In this document: positions 34,374 to 44,325 of the stretch, one piece after another
How positions within the stretch are numbered: the stretch's first letter is position 1
Layout of the letters: the number at the start of each line of letters is the position of its first letter
From: SOKP01 sp048887165
GTDB taxonomy: Archaea; Asgardarchaeota; Lokiarchaeia; Sigyniarchaeales; SOKP01
DNA length: 64,000 bases
Reading direction: 5' to 3'
NCBI GenBank assembly: GCA_048887165.1
Contig: JBHLJZ010000005.1
Coordinates: 16,260-80,259 of the forward strand
Program-made: the position numbers and the translations under genes
Notes under the pieces: model-generated
Database searches by the model: none
Seen by the model: the letters and a program-made list of their open reading frames with translations, nothing else
Told to the model about the DNA's origin: nothing

Positions 34374-36701
34374 TTATAGCTTATTATAACAATATCTTGC
34401 TTTAATATCATCTTGGACTGCTCTTGGGAGGTCTATATAACGTGCACTATAACCTGAAACGCGAACCATGAAATTTAAATATTTTTCTGGAAAAAGTTGA
34501 GCATCTTGAAGATCGTACAGTGAAATTGAATTAAACTGTATATGAGATCCATTTAGTTCAATATAAGCTCTTAATAAGGACTCCAATATTTTTCCATCCT
34601 TAAGTTTCGGGAGTTCAGGATCAATATTTAATGTGCAGGCTAATCCATTTGCCATTAAAGAGTGATCTAATTTAGTTATACTATTGATTGCTGCTGTAAG
34701 ACCCTTTTCACCGGTAAAACCTGGTGCAATATCTCTTGTCAATGGTCTACCTTTTTTTCTACCCGAAGGAAGTGCTCCTGTAAAAATTCCAAAACCTACA
34801 TGTGTTGTCATGGCGTGAATACCTACACGATATTTACCTCCTCTTGCAGATTTAAGTCCTTCGACTGATTCAAAAAGTATCTCTCCTAATCTCTTTGCAT
34901 ATTTATCTGCGCGAGGATCATCATTTCCATATTTTGGACATTTATATAAGAAATAATTACGCATTTCTTTAAATCCTCTAAAATTATTTTTGATAGCATT
35001 TAATAGTTCTTCCATGGTATACTTCTTATTTTTAAAAATAGCCCAATCAATAGCAGCAAGAGAATCAATTACATCAGAAAATCCAGTAACGTGAATACCA
35101 GAAAAATTGTATTTCGCAGAACCCTCTCCTACATCAGATCCATTTTCAAAACATCCTCTTATGCATAATGACATTAGAGGCGTGGGTTTAATTTTTTTAT
35201 GAGCCTGTTGGTAAGCATTCGCAGCAATAGCAGCCATTTCCATCATAGATTTTAAATGTATCTTAAATGCTTTAATTACATCTTCTATTGAATTAAAACT
35301 AGTCGGATCGAAAGTATTTTTGATATATTGACTAATAAAGGATTTATCAGTACCTAAGGCAAGTTCTAAAGCCTTTGCAGTATTAAGAAATACTGCTCCA
35401 GTATTATCATATGATGTACCTGAAGTGGATATACCTACACACCCAACTATTCCATAATCACGTGCCTCTTCTATGGGTACCCCAAAACGCATTAAACTTT
35501 TAAAAACTATCTCATCGTTATAACAACCTATAATATTTTTTCCCTTTCCCAAGATTTCTGCAATATTTTTATAAATTTTATGAGGGGTTTGCTTATTTAA
35601 TCTCACTACTAAGTTAGGGCTAGGAACTACTGTCTCATCAAAAGCTCTTAAAAATAAATACGTAAGATCATTTGTAGCATCTTTTCCAGTTTGGTCAAAA
35701 CCACCAATTAATATATTTTGGGTTGTTGCCATACCTCCAAAATATTGAGTAGCAATTGAGTCATATAATGCTATTATTTCATTGGTTTTTAATAATAGAT
35801 TTTTAAAAAGTTTCAAAGCATTTTTACTATTACCATCATAGTAAGCTAAAAGATATTGGTCAATTCTTCCAAACGAGATTCCATGCTCAAAATTTTCGAG
35901 ATGAAGGGCCATATGAATAAACCAGATGAACTGAACTGCTTCATGTAAATCCCTTGGTGGATTTTCAGGAACTTGCCTACATGCTTCCGCTATTTTTTTT
36001 AGTTCTGCTTTTCTTAACGGATTATCCTCCTTTTCTACTAAGATTTCAGCCCGCTCAGCATACTTCTTACTATAATTTATTAAAGCGTTAGAAATGACGA
36101 TCATAGATTTATAAAAGGCAATCTTATTAGCCGCATTTGAATCGGAGGTTAAAACTTTGTTATATGCTATTAATTCTTTTTCTGATAAATCGATATACTT
36201 TTTTAATCCCATAGAAAGAAGCCTAGGATAATCTATAACTGCATGAGCGATGCCTCCTATTTCAGTTGCAACATATGCACATCCACTGAAAGATGTCTCA
36301 AATACTTCTTCTGGAGCTATTTCTCTTGCATGTGTATCAACTTTAAAATTATCGTAAAAAGGAGCAATTTCCTCCCTTAAAATTTTTTTATCAACTTCTT
36401 TAATATTTATTGGATTTACACTACGATTAGGAAGTATATCGAGTTCTTTCAAGATTCTAAAACCACTTGCCTCAAGTCTTGGAATTGCTACTGGAATTTC
36501 ATTATCAAAAGTTCCTACTATAATTTCATCTGGTCTAATAATAAGAGGTAAACTTTCTATGGTAAGCTTTAAACCCTCCGCTTGTCTTATAATCATCGGC
36601 TTTCCAGAACTCTCTTTAAGAGCTTTAGTATAAGATAAAGGCACTTTTAGTGATAAATGTGGAGTATCATGAACAAGTTCACTTAACAATTTGCCAACCA
36701 T
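34374..36701 (-). CDS. glycyl radical enzyme of unknown substrate
   Basis: From the ATG at 36701 (a TTG four codons earlier is possible) the protein has 775 residues and spans the full PFL-like barrel. The C-terminal glycyl radical motif VRVSGYSARYIDL is present. The catalytic cysteine loop near residue 420 reads YGIVGCVGISTSG: the GCVE glutamate of diol dehydratases and choline lyase is Gly, and the CC pair of pyruvate formate-lyase is absent. So neither function is supported. No activating enzyme gene is adjacent; the anSME-like protein 5 kb away lacks the activase layout. Such enzymes act only anaerobically. Confidence 0.85.
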   Translation of the reverse strand: MVGKLLSELVHDTPHLSLKVPLSYTKALKESSGKPMIIRQAEGLKLTIESLPLIIRPDEIIVGTFDNEIPVAIPRLEASGFRILKELDILPNRSVNPINIKEVDKKILREEIAPFYDNFKVDTHAREIAPEEVFETSFSGCAYVATEIGGIAHAVIDYPRLLSMGLKKYIDLSEKELIAYNKVLTSDSNAANKIAFYKSMIVISNALINYSKKYAERAEILVEKEDNPLRKAELKKIAEACRQVPENPPRDLHEAVQFIWFIHMALHLENFEHGISFGRIDQYLLAYYDGNSKNALKLFKNLLLKTNEIIALYDSIATQYFGGMATTQNILIGGFDQTGKDATNDLTYLFLRAFDETVVPSPNLVVRLNKQTPHKIYKNIAEILGKGKNIIGCYNDEIVFKSLMRFGVPIEEARDYGIVGCVGISTSGTSYDNTGAVFLNTAKALELALGTDKSFISQYIKNTFDPTSFNSIEDVIKAFKIHLKSMMEMAAIAANAYQQAHKKIKPTPLMSLCIRGCFENGSDVGEGSAKYNFSGIHVTGFSDVIDSLAAIDWAIFKNKKYTMEELLNAIKNNFRGFKEMRNYFLYKCPKYGNDDPRADKYAKRLGEILFESVEGLKSARGGKYRVGIHAMTTHVGFGIFTGALPSGRKKGRPLTRDIAPGFTGEKGLTAAINSITKLDHSLMANGLACTLNIDPELPKLKDGKILESLLRAYIELNGSHIQFNSISLYDLQDAQLFPEKYLNFMVRVSGYSARYIDLPRAVQDDIKARYCYNKL

Positions 36702-36840
36702 TAGGATCCACAAAATCTATTATAATAAAGATGTAGCTAAAATTCTATTTATCCTTAATGGTTATGAGATTAAGGTAAATAATCATTTCCCAAAACAAAC
36801 TAACAAAATTGTAATAATTAATAGAACAATCATAGGATTA

Positions 36841-37923
36841 CTATTTAATTTGTTCTAAGTAATATCTATGATTTTGTTTTGAAACTTTAGCAAATTTTGA
36901 TAAATAATCTTTTAAGAAATCTATTTGAGTTGAATTTTTTTCTTCTAACAATCTTAACTGAAATTCAAGTTTTTCTTCATTTTCGATTCGGATCCAGTGA
37001 AGTCGTTCAAAAAATTTTAAAATTTTTAATAAAATAGCTCCTTTATTACTAAATTTATTAAGGTCATCTTCTAATCTTTTTATCCACTTACTTTGGACTT
37101 CCTTATTTATAAAACATACTATGACATCATTATCTTCAGCTAATTTTTGCCATAAATGTGGTGATTCATGTTCTACTGTATTACTTAGATTTACAATGAA
37201 ATTTACATTTTGTTTTGCTAAAGAAATTCTCTCCTTCCTATCTTCTCTCTTATCAAACCATAGGTCGGTAGGCGCAAGCTTTATTCTAAAATAGTACTCT
37301 TCTTCTTCAGAATAATATACATCAACTACTCGTACTCCTAAAATTCCAAGGAGAGCGACTGATATTTTTACATTGGTTATTTGTAAATATTTATAATTAC
37401 TAGACTGTTCAAGAATAGCTTCATAATCTTTATAATCTTTTTTAGTTAATATTTCAATATTTATGTACTTGGTGATATTAGTATATAAATAACGATTCTT
37501 TATCCTTTCATAGAATAATTTAACACTATCAATATCATAAGGATCAATATTCTTTAGATAAAACTTATAATAACTAAAGAAGAATTTGGTATTAATAATT
37601 GAATCAATCGGCATAAGACTATCCATTACCAACGAAAGCTCAACAAAGGGAGAATATAATGTTGTATTTTGGCTGAATAAATTTTCAACTTCTTTATCAG
37701 TTAATTTTTGAAAATCGTCTAGTGATTTTTCTTTTTCAAAAATTTTTAATACATTCTCAATTACGGAGCAAATAAAAGAAGATGTACTTTTATATCTCTT
37801 GTCATCTGGAAATTTTTTATGCAATTTATTATTATATCTATTAATCCAATCTTTCAATGCTGGAGAAATAGATATTGTTAGTTGAGACGTTTTTTTATTT
37901 GACAGATATCTTTTTGAAGTCAT
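36841..37923 (-). CDS. unknown protein with an N-terminal RHH-like segment
   Basis: The 360-residue product starts with a ribbon-helix-helix-like stretch (LTISISPALKDWINRYN...STSSFICSVIENVLKIF, residues 14-65), with a longer loop between helices than usual. The remaining 290 residues are mixed alpha/beta without recognised motif; there is a strand-rich middle (KYLQITNVKISVALLGILGVRVVDVYY near residue 195) and a helical, charged C-terminus. An RHH start resembles that of the two signalling proteins at 25.4-27.5 kb, so it may be a DNA-linked regulator. The flanking gap of 335 bases on its 5' side is unexplained. Confidence 0.5.
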   Translation of the reverse strand: MTSKRYLSNKKTSQLTISISPALKDWINRYNNKLHKKFPDDKRYKSTSSFICSVIENVLKIFEKEKSLDDFQKLTDKEVENLFSQNTTLYSPFVELSLVMDSLMPIDSIINTKFFFSYYKFYLKNIDPYDIDSVKLFYERIKNRYLYTNITKYINIEILTKKDYKDYEAILEQSSNYKYLQITNVKISVALLGILGVRVVDVYYSEEEEYYFRIKLAPTDLWFDKREDRKERISLAKQNVNFIVNLSNTVEHESPHLWQKLAEDNDVIVCFINKEVQSKWIKRLEDDLNKFSNKGAILLKILKFFERLHWIRIENEEKLEFQLRLLEEKNSTQIDFLKDYLSKFAKVSKQNHRYYLEQIK

Positions 37924-38258
37924 TTTTACTAAGAAAGATTTTTTTTTTTAAAAATATAGTTTAAAATATCTTATATATGATCTTCTATAAAAATAAAGCT
38001 TAATAAACCTTAACAAAAATTTTAAAGAATTTTTCATTTTTGAAGAAACATTTTAATCTATATAATTATAATGTTAACCTATTTACGCAAGATCCTTTAT
38101 ATAAACAAGATTCCTGTTGATATGAAGATTTTAATTTTAATATTATCATTTATAAATGACAATTTTATAGAGATTTTGGGTTTGAAAAACCTAGGGATCA
38201 TTTGAAAAGGGAGACTCCTGCTAAAAAGACCTAAAACAAGACAAAAATCTTAAAAATT
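37924..38258. other. intergenic region with a GC-richer, foldable patch
   Basis: No gene on either strand. Bases 38171-38245 are visibly less AT-rich than the surroundings and contain short stems: GGGTTT/AAACCT with a GAA loop (38178-38192) and GGAG/CTCC around 38210-38218. It may be a small RNA or a gene-end structure; no known RNA family is recognised, and it lacks box C/D motifs. Confidence 0.3.
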
Positions 38259-39884
38259 TTAATTGAGTTTTTTCGAAACATATACTCCATCTAATTTATA
38301 ACCCAATTCATAGAACCAATCTCTTGCACCTATTCCACTTATTACAGATAACTTTTTAGCATCGAATTCTTCTGAAGAAATCCTTTCAGCATTTTCCATT
38401 AATAGTTTTCCAAATCCTCTATGTTGAACTTGGCTATAACGGTAAGGTTTAGCATCTTTTGGTACTAACTCACCTACAACCTTTATTTCTCTAACAATAA
38501 GAGTCTTACCATCATTTAATTCTTTTCTATGAGCGAATTTGGATGGATTCCTGAGTCGTAAATACCCAATTAAATAATGATCTTTTAAATTCTCATAAGA
38601 TAAGAAGACCTCTACTCCTTGCGAAGCTTCATAATTTAAACGATATAATTTAATATCATCAAGAGAGTTTTCGTCAAAATTAGTATTTTTTTTAATTATG
38701 CCAAATTCACGACATCTAATACAATTACATTTAGTATGTAATTCGTCTAATCTATCGTGAACTAATTGTCTTAGATTACTTTTATTACATCCTGCTTCAA
38801 TTAATGATGCTGGAATATCTCTCATAATTCTTTGTATTCTAACATATGGAGGAAGATTTTGTTTTACATTTGCAATCAAGTCGATTAATTTGTCGGTGCT
38901 GTAAGGCATATAATTACCTTGGTTCCACCAATTGTATAGTTTTGTTCCTTTTATTACTAAGCAGGGATAAATTTTTAACATATCAGGGCGATAATTCGGA
39001 TTTTTATATAAAGTATCAAATGTTTCAATATCTTTAGAATAATTTGAACCTGGTAAATTAGGCATCATATGAGCATTTACTTTTAAACCACTATCCTTTG
39101 CAATCCTAATTGCTTCTATGCTATCTTGAGTAGTATGTCCTCTATTAACTAACTCATATATATCATCATAAACAGTTTGTATTCCGAGTTCTACTCGTGT
39201 TGCTCCAAAGTTTAACATTCTATCAACATGAGATTCTCTACAATAATCTGGTCTTGTTTCTATAGTTAAACCAATTAATCTTCTTTTCGATTTTTCGGCT
39301 TGCTTCTTAGCTTCTTCAAGTGATTTAACTTTCTTATTAATTACCCCTTCATAAGCACCCTTAATGAATTTTTCTTGATAATCGGTATCAGCTGAAAGGA
39401 AGGTCCCTCCCATTATGATTAATTCAATTTTATCTACTTGATGCCCTATAGCTTGTAAATCACTAATTCTGCTTTTTACTTGTTTAAAAGAATTATAATC
39501 ATTATGGATTGAACGCATTGCTGCAGGTTCACGTCCTGTATAAGATTGAGCCACCTTATTATCAGGTTGAGAATCCTGACCTGGACAATAAATACACATC
39601 CCTGGGCACGGAAGTGGTTTAGTCATTATTGCTATCACAGAAACTCCGGATAAAGTTCTTGTTGTTCTTCTTTTTAGCATTTGAGTTATAATTTCTCTTT
39701 CTGCTTCTGTTGCATAATTGAAGATTGTTGCATTCTTAATAACTCTATTATATCTATACTTTTTGCCAATTCGGCTTTTTATATTTGTTATTTTATTTTT
39801 TGAAATCTTTGGATGTTTTAATAAAAATTCTATTACTTCTCTTGAAATTTTTTTTGTTTTCTCTGATTCTGAAAGATCAATCAT
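38259..39884 (-). CDS. elp3: tRNA uridine 5-position acetyltransferase Elp3
   Basis: The 541-residue product has the Elp3 radical SAM core (PLPCPGMCIYCPG near residue 92, YTGREPAAMRS, EIIMGGTFLS-like IELIIMGGTF) and a C-terminal GNAT acetyltransferase domain with VQHRGFGKLLMENAERI and GARDWFYELGY. It adds a carboxymethyl-type group at wobble U34 of tRNAs using acetyl-CoA and SAM. Archaea use it without other Elongator subunits. It fits the tRNA-modification theme of the window. Confidence 0.95.
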   Translation of the reverse strand: MIDLSESEKTKKISREVIEFLLKHPKISKNKITNIKSRIGKKYRYNRVIKNATIFNYATEAEREIITQMLKRRTTRTLSGVSVIAIMTKPLPCPGMCIYCPGQDSQPDNKVAQSYTGREPAAMRSIHNDYNSFKQVKSRISDLQAIGHQVDKIELIIMGGTFLSADTDYQEKFIKGAYEGVINKKVKSLEEAKKQAEKSKRRLIGLTIETRPDYCRESHVDRMLNFGATRVELGIQTVYDDIYELVNRGHTTQDSIEAIRIAKDSGLKVNAHMMPNLPGSNYSKDIETFDTLYKNPNYRPDMLKIYPCLVIKGTKLYNWWNQGNYMPYSTDKLIDLIANVKQNLPPYVRIQRIMRDIPASLIEAGCNKSNLRQLVHDRLDELHTKCNCIRCREFGIIKKNTNFDENSLDDIKLYRLNYEASQGVEVFLSYENLKDHYLIGYLRLRNPSKFAHRKELNDGKTLIVREIKVVGELVPKDAKPYRYSQVQHRGFGKLLMENAERISSEEFDAKKLSVISGIGARDWFYELGYKLDGVYVSKKLN

Positions 39885-39985
39885 TGTTCATAGTATTCAA
39901 TAATCTAAAACTGAAAAATTTTTTTGAAAAAACTGTACTAAATAAAAATAAGAATAAATAAAAATTAAAATAAGGAAAAAAAAGA

Positions 39986-40447
39986 TTATTTAAGATTTTT
40001 TGCAATCTCCTTTCCAAATTCCTTACATTTATCGAGTTCTCCATCAACAAGAGGGCCTTTTATCCCTTTAACAGCTACTTGCAATCCATTCAAAATTTTC
40101 TTTAATTTTGGATTTTTCTGTATTTGCTTTTCCATTTTTTTCACTGCTCTTCTCATCATACCGCCGGTAGTTATCCCATCTCCGGAATGCGTGTCAAAAA
40201 CAGCGATTTTTGTATCCTGTTTAACAGAAAGCGAAGAAATAAACTTCTTAATACTGCTTGCTTGGCTACTCGCATATGTGGGGGAGCCTATAACAATTGC
40301 TCCATAATTCTTAATGATATCCATTTCCACAGCATCAACTTTCAAGACCGTAACTTCATTTCCAGCCTCCTTAATCACTTCGCCGATAGTTTCAGCAGCT
40401 TTTTTAGTATTACCGTATTTAGTCTCATAAACTATAAGAACTTTCAT
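39986..40447 (-). CDS. flavodoxin
   Basis: The ATG at 40447 gives 153 residues starting MKVLIVYETKYGNTKKAAET, the FMN phosphate loop T-x-x-GNT. The frame extends 20 codons upstream, but the conserved strand starts here. GSPTYASSQASSI and FDTHSGDG... are FMN-binding loops. It is an electron carrier, possibly partner of the por or radical enzymes nearby. Flavodoxins with this loop spacing also occur as NADPH-dependent reductase partners. Confidence 0.88.
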   Translation of the reverse strand: MKVLIVYETKYGNTKKAAETIGEVIKEAGNEVTVLKVDAVEMDIIKNYGAIVIGSPTYASSQASSIKKFISSLSVKQDTKIAVFDTHSGDGITTGGMMRRAVKKMEKQIQKNPKLKKILNGLQVAVKGIKGPLVDGELDKCKEFGKEIAKNLK

Positions 40448-40560
40448 TGAACACACTTTTTGCGCAATATTTAATTTAAAAATTTTGTACTTGTTCTTCT
40501 TAATCATTCATAACTATAAAAATATATAATTATAAAAAATAAGCTGTTAAAGTGCCAGCT

Positions 40561-41424
40561 TTACCTGGTGCTAGAATTATTTATTGAAATTTTTTTTCCA
40601 GAAAAATCCCTCTTAAATTTGCCAAAATCATCCATTTTTCTTAAAAGCTTTAAGTCGAATACAGGTCCATCCTCACATACTAATAAACCTATTGGATCAA
40701 TGACACATAATCCACATAGACCACACCCACACCTCATAATTCTCTCGAGACTTACTTGAAGTTCTATATTGTATTTCTCACAAATTTTTAATATCTTGTA
40801 GAGCATGCTTTCAGGACCACATGCAAAGACCATGGTGTTAGAAAGATCAATTTTCTTTTTTTTTTTAATTAATATTTCAAATGCACTAGATGCAAGTCCT
40901 TCTAGTCCATAACTACCATCGTCTGTGCAGTAAATAATTTCTGAGAGATTCGTATCAAGATCTTTAAAATCATTAGCAAATATTAATTCATTATTGTTTG
41001 TAGCGCCTTCAATAATTATAGTTTTGAATCGTCGTTTTAATAATTCAGAAGCTAGAAATTTAAGAGGAGCAGTTCCTATACCTCCACCAATCAAGATTGA
41101 ATTAATTGAGTTCTGTTCTGGTAATTTAAAGTAATTTCCTAATGGTCCTCTTATTCCTATAAAATCTCCTTTATCTAAATTAAAAAGTTCATTAGAACAC
41201 TCTCCAACATTTTTAACTGTAATACTCCATCTGCCCTCATTGTCGCAACCTGAAATCGACATAGGTATTTCATCTACACCAGGAACCCAAACCATAACAA
41301 ATTGTCCAGGTTTTGGTTTTAAAGGGGTACTTGTATTATCCAATTGAAAAGTAATTGTTTTTATATCTTTACACTCTTCTATAGTTTCTATAATTTTTAC
41401 AGTTCTAATGATGTTTTTAGTCAA
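40561..41424 (-). CDS. pyrK: dihydroorotate dehydrogenase electron transfer subunit PyrK
   Basis: The 287-residue product (TTG start) overlaps the pyrD stop by eight bases. It has an N-terminal FAD-binding barrel (PGQFVMVWVPGVDEIPMSIS), an NAD-binding half (LIGGGIGTAPLKFLA) and the C-terminal [2Fe-2S] cysteines in MRCGCGLCGLCVIDP and LVCEDGP. It shuttles electrons from orotate reduction to NAD+, making the partner a type 1B enzyme. Confidence 0.92.
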   Translation of the reverse strand: MTKNIIRTVKIIETIEECKDIKTITFQLDNTSTPLKPKPGQFVMVWVPGVDEIPMSISGCDNEGRWSITVKNVGECSNELFNLDKGDFIGIRGPLGNYFKLPEQNSINSILIGGGIGTAPLKFLASELLKRRFKTIIIEGATNNNELIFANDFKDLDTNLSEIIYCTDDGSYGLEGLASSAFEILIKKKKKIDLSNTMVFACGPESMLYKILKICEKYNIELQVSLERIMRCGCGLCGLCVIDPIGLLVCEDGPVFDLKLLRKMDDFGKFKRDFSGKKISINNSSTR

Positions 41425-42343
41425 AATCAGGTACCTCCTGGACTTTGAACTGATGCGCTAAACCTTTTAAATCATTTATAGAATTTAGATTATTCTTTTT
41501 TAGGTAAATAACTAAATTATGGATTATATCTTTAATTATATTAATACCTTTAGATAGTGCAGTACCGATTTGAACAGCAGAAGCTCCAGCTAGGAAAAAT
41601 TCTATAACTTCTTTCCAATCAAAAACACCTCCACAACCTATAATTGGAATTTTCAATACCTTATATAAGTCGTATACTTTTTTAATAGCTATAGGATGTA
41701 TTGCTTTACCTGAAAGACCTCCACTACCATGAGATAAAATTGGTCTTCTTACATTTAAATCAATAGTCATAGCAGTTAATGTATTTATAGCAACAACCGC
41801 ATCTGCTCCAGCTTTCTCAGCAGATAAAGCTATCTTTGTTATGTCTGTTACATTCGGATTGAGTTTTACTAACAAAGGGATTGGAATTTCTTTTTTTAAA
41901 CCAGCTACCAGAGAAAATGTTAAATCTTCATCAACACCTATAGATGATACTTTCGCATGCGGACATGAAATATTAATTTCAATAGCATCTGCTCCGGCTA
42001 GCATTGCTTTTTTAGCAACATTTATATAAGAAGCATTGTTTTCTCCAAAAACGCTTACGATTAGTGGAAAACCATATTTTTTAATTTCTATAATTTCAGA
42101 AATAAAATTATCGATTCCCGGATTTCCTAAACCGACACTATTTAAGAATGTATCTGGATACAATTCAATAATAGAAGGATTTTTATAACCCTTTCTAGGT
42201 TTTGGACCAATAGATTTAGTTGTAATGGCTCCCATTCCTACACCGATCAATCTTCTCATAGTAGAAAAAGAGACACCTAAAATACCTGATGCTAAAATGA
42301 GAGGAGATTTTAATTTTAATCCAGAAATATTTACTTCAAGCAT
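41417..42343 (-). CDS. pyrD: dihydroorotate dehydrogenase B catalytic subunit
   Basis: The 308-residue TIM-barrel protein has GLKLKSPLILASGILG at the N-terminus, INISCPHAKVSSIG near residue 128 with the catalytic Cys that marks class 1B, and the FMN phosphate region LSHGSGGLSGKAIHP and GCGGVFDWKEV. It oxidises dihydroorotate to orotate in pyrimidine synthesis. Coupled translation with pyrK supports the 1B heterotetramer. Confidence 0.95.
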   Translation of the reverse strand: MLEVNISGLKLKSPLILASGILGVSFSTMRRLIGVGMGAITTKSIGPKPRKGYKNPSIIELYPDTFLNSVGLGNPGIDNFISEIIEIKKYGFPLIVSVFGENNASYINVAKKAMLAGADAIEINISCPHAKVSSIGVDEDLTFSLVAGLKKEIPIPLLVKLNPNVTDITKIALSAEKAGADAVVAINTLTAMTIDLNVRRPILSHGSGGLSGKAIHPIAIKKVYDLYKVLKIPIIGCGGVFDWKEVIEFFLAGASAVQIGTALSKGINIIKDIIHNLVIYLKKNNLNSINDLKGLAHQFKVQEVPDFD

Positions 42344-42412
42344 TACTATTATAATTTAAAGCATTATTATTATTATTATTTAAGAATTTATTTCCTAGAT
42401 AAATTAAGAAAA

Positions 42413-43627
42413 ATGAAGTGCTTAATAATAGATACGTTAATTGGAATTTTTGCCGTCGATGAAGTTGGAAATATAGTTAACTTTATTGACTTTAATGACG
42501 ATTTTCAAAGAGTTATAGTATTTTATTCTTTATTAGACTCCAAAACTTTGCAAAAAGATTACGAAATTTTTTTAAAAGAGTTAAATACTTCAGGTTTTGA
42601 TGAATTCTTTTTTGATAACAAACAATTAGAAGAAATTACATCCTTAAAATTAAAATATAAAACATTTTATGTTAAAAAATCATTGGAGTTTAGAGACTTC
42701 CGTTTTAATTTACAAGAAAAAATTAAAAATATAGGTCTAAGTAAAACAGAAGAGCAATTTTTAGCTACTTACAAAAAAGTTGAACAAGAGTTAATTAAGA
42801 AGAAAGTAAAAGAAGCTGGAGAGCAAGATGACATTATAATTATTCAAATTATTGAAACTCTTGATATCCTTAAAAAATCAATAAGTTTATTTATGAACAG
42901 GTTAAGAGAATGGTATGGATTACATTTTCCGGAGTTGACTGATAAATTAGTTGAAGATAATGTAATCTTAGCAGAAATGATATCCACGTTAGGTAATAGA
43001 GAGAATTTTATTATTGATAATATCGCAAGAAATTTTGAGTTTAAGGAAAAGAGAATTGAAAGAATACAGAGTTTAGCCTCAAATTCAATGGGAGCTGACA
43101 TTGATTTAACAATTATTCAAGAATTTGCTAACCAAGTTTTGTCATTAGATAAATATAGGATCGAACTAGAAAGCTATTTAGAAGCCTTAATGGAAGATTT
43201 CGCACCAAATCTTACAACAATAGTCGGAAGTTTAATAGGCGCTAAATTGATATCAAAAGCTGGCAATTTAAAAAAGCTTGCATACATGCCAGCCTCGCGT
43301 ATCCAATTATTAGGAGCTGAAAAAGCATTATATAGGTTTCTTAAAACAGGTGAGAAACAACCAAAACATGGCTTAATTTTTCAATGGAACCTAATTCGAA
43401 GTAGTAAACCATGGAATAGAGGAAAGATTTCTCGCTTAATTTCAGGAAAAATAGGAATTGCTGCAAAAGTAGATTATTTTGGTGGGGAATTTATTGCTGA
43501 TTCGATTTCAAAAGATATTGAAGAAAAGGTAAAAGAAATTGATCTTAAATATCCTAAACCTCCAATTGTGGAAAAAAAAGCTCAAAGAATGACTCAAAAG
43601 CAAAAAAGGAAGAAAACGAAGAGGTAA
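42413..43627 (+). CDS. nop5: C/D box RNP protein Nop5
   Basis: The 404-residue product has a short N-terminal domain, a coiled-coil region (about residues 125-235), and the C-terminal Nop domain with APNLTTIVGSLIGAKLISKAGNLKKLAYMPASRIQLLGAEKA near residue 260, which binds the box C/D sRNA-L7Ae complex. The lysine-rich tail is typical. It is followed by the fibrillarin gene after 7 bases; the two form the 2'-O-methylation machine for rRNA and tRNA. Confidence 0.96.
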   Translation: MKCLIIDTLIGIFAVDEVGNIVNFIDFNDDFQRVIVFYSLLDSKTLQKDYEIFLKELNTSGFDEFFFDNKQLEEITSLKLKYKTFYVKKSLEFRDFRFNLQEKIKNIGLSKTEEQFLATYKKVEQELIKKKVKEAGEQDDIIIIQIIETLDILKKSISLFMNRLREWYGLHFPELTDKLVEDNVILAEMISTLGNRENFIIDNIARNFEFKEKRIERIQSLASNSMGADIDLTIIQEFANQVLSLDKYRIELESYLEALMEDFAPNLTTIVGSLIGAKLISKAGNLKKLAYMPASRIQLLGAEKALYRFLKTGEKQPKHGLIFQWNLIRSSKPWNRGKISRLISGKIGIAAKVDYFGGEFIADSISKDIEEKVKEIDLKYPKPPIVEKKAQRMTQKQKRKKTKR

Positions 43628-43634
43628 GATTTAG

Positions 43635-44324
43635 ATGTTTGAAGTAGAAATTAGAAATCATCCAAAATATAGCAATGTATATATTTCTGGAAGTCAAGAT
43701 AAATTAAGGTTATATACAAAAAATTTAACTCCAGGAAAGCGAGTGTATGGGGAAAAATTAGTATTGTATAGAGGAGAAGAATATAGAGAATGGGATCCTT
43801 ATCGAAGTAAATTAGCTGCTGTAATATTAAAAAATCCACAATTCAATTTTTTTTCTAATAATTTAAAAACTTTGTATTTAGGAGCGTCATCAGGGACAAC
43901 AATATCTCACCTATCAGATATCACACCTGATGGTGTTATTTATGGAGTCGAATTTGCTGAACGTAGTATTCGACAATTGATTCAGAATACTCAAACTAGG
44001 AAAAACATTATCCCGATTTTAGCTGATGCTAATTATCCCAGTGATTATGCTAAATCTATTTTCACATCAATAAATTTAATTTATCAGGATATTGCGCAAC
44101 CCAATCAAGCTGAAATTGCCCTAAAAAATTGTAAATATTACTTAAAAAGTGATGGTTTACTTATTCTCGCTATTAAGTCTCAATCTATAGACAGTATTCA
44201 AAAATCAGATAAAATCTATGCTCATGAGAGAAAAGTTCTCGAAAATGATGGTTATAAAGTTATTGAAAGCTATAGTATTCACCAATATGCTGCTAATCAT
44301 ATGGTTCTTTTAGTTAAAAAGTGA
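43635..44324 (+). CDS. flpA: fibrillarin-like rRNA/tRNA 2'-O-methyltransferase
   Basis: The 229-residue product has YREWDPYRSKLAAVILK near residue 48, the SAM-binding LYLGASSGTTISHLSDI and GVIYGVEFAER, then LIYQDIAQPNQAE near residue 140, all family hallmarks including catalytic aspartates. It forms the methyltransferase of the C/D box RNP with Nop5. It converges with rnhB, whose stop is 2 bases away. Confidence 0.96.
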   Translation: MFEVEIRNHPKYSNVYISGSQDKLRLYTKNLTPGKRVYGEKLVLYRGEEYREWDPYRSKLAAVILKNPQFNFFSNNLKTLYLGASSGTTISHLSDITPDGVIYGVEFAERSIRQLIQNTQTRKNIIPILADANYPSDYAKSIFTSINLIYQDIAQPNQAEIALKNCKYYLKSDGLLILAIKSQSIDSIQKSDKIYAHERKVLENDGYKVIESYSIHQYAANHMVLLVKK

Positions 44325-44325
44325 A

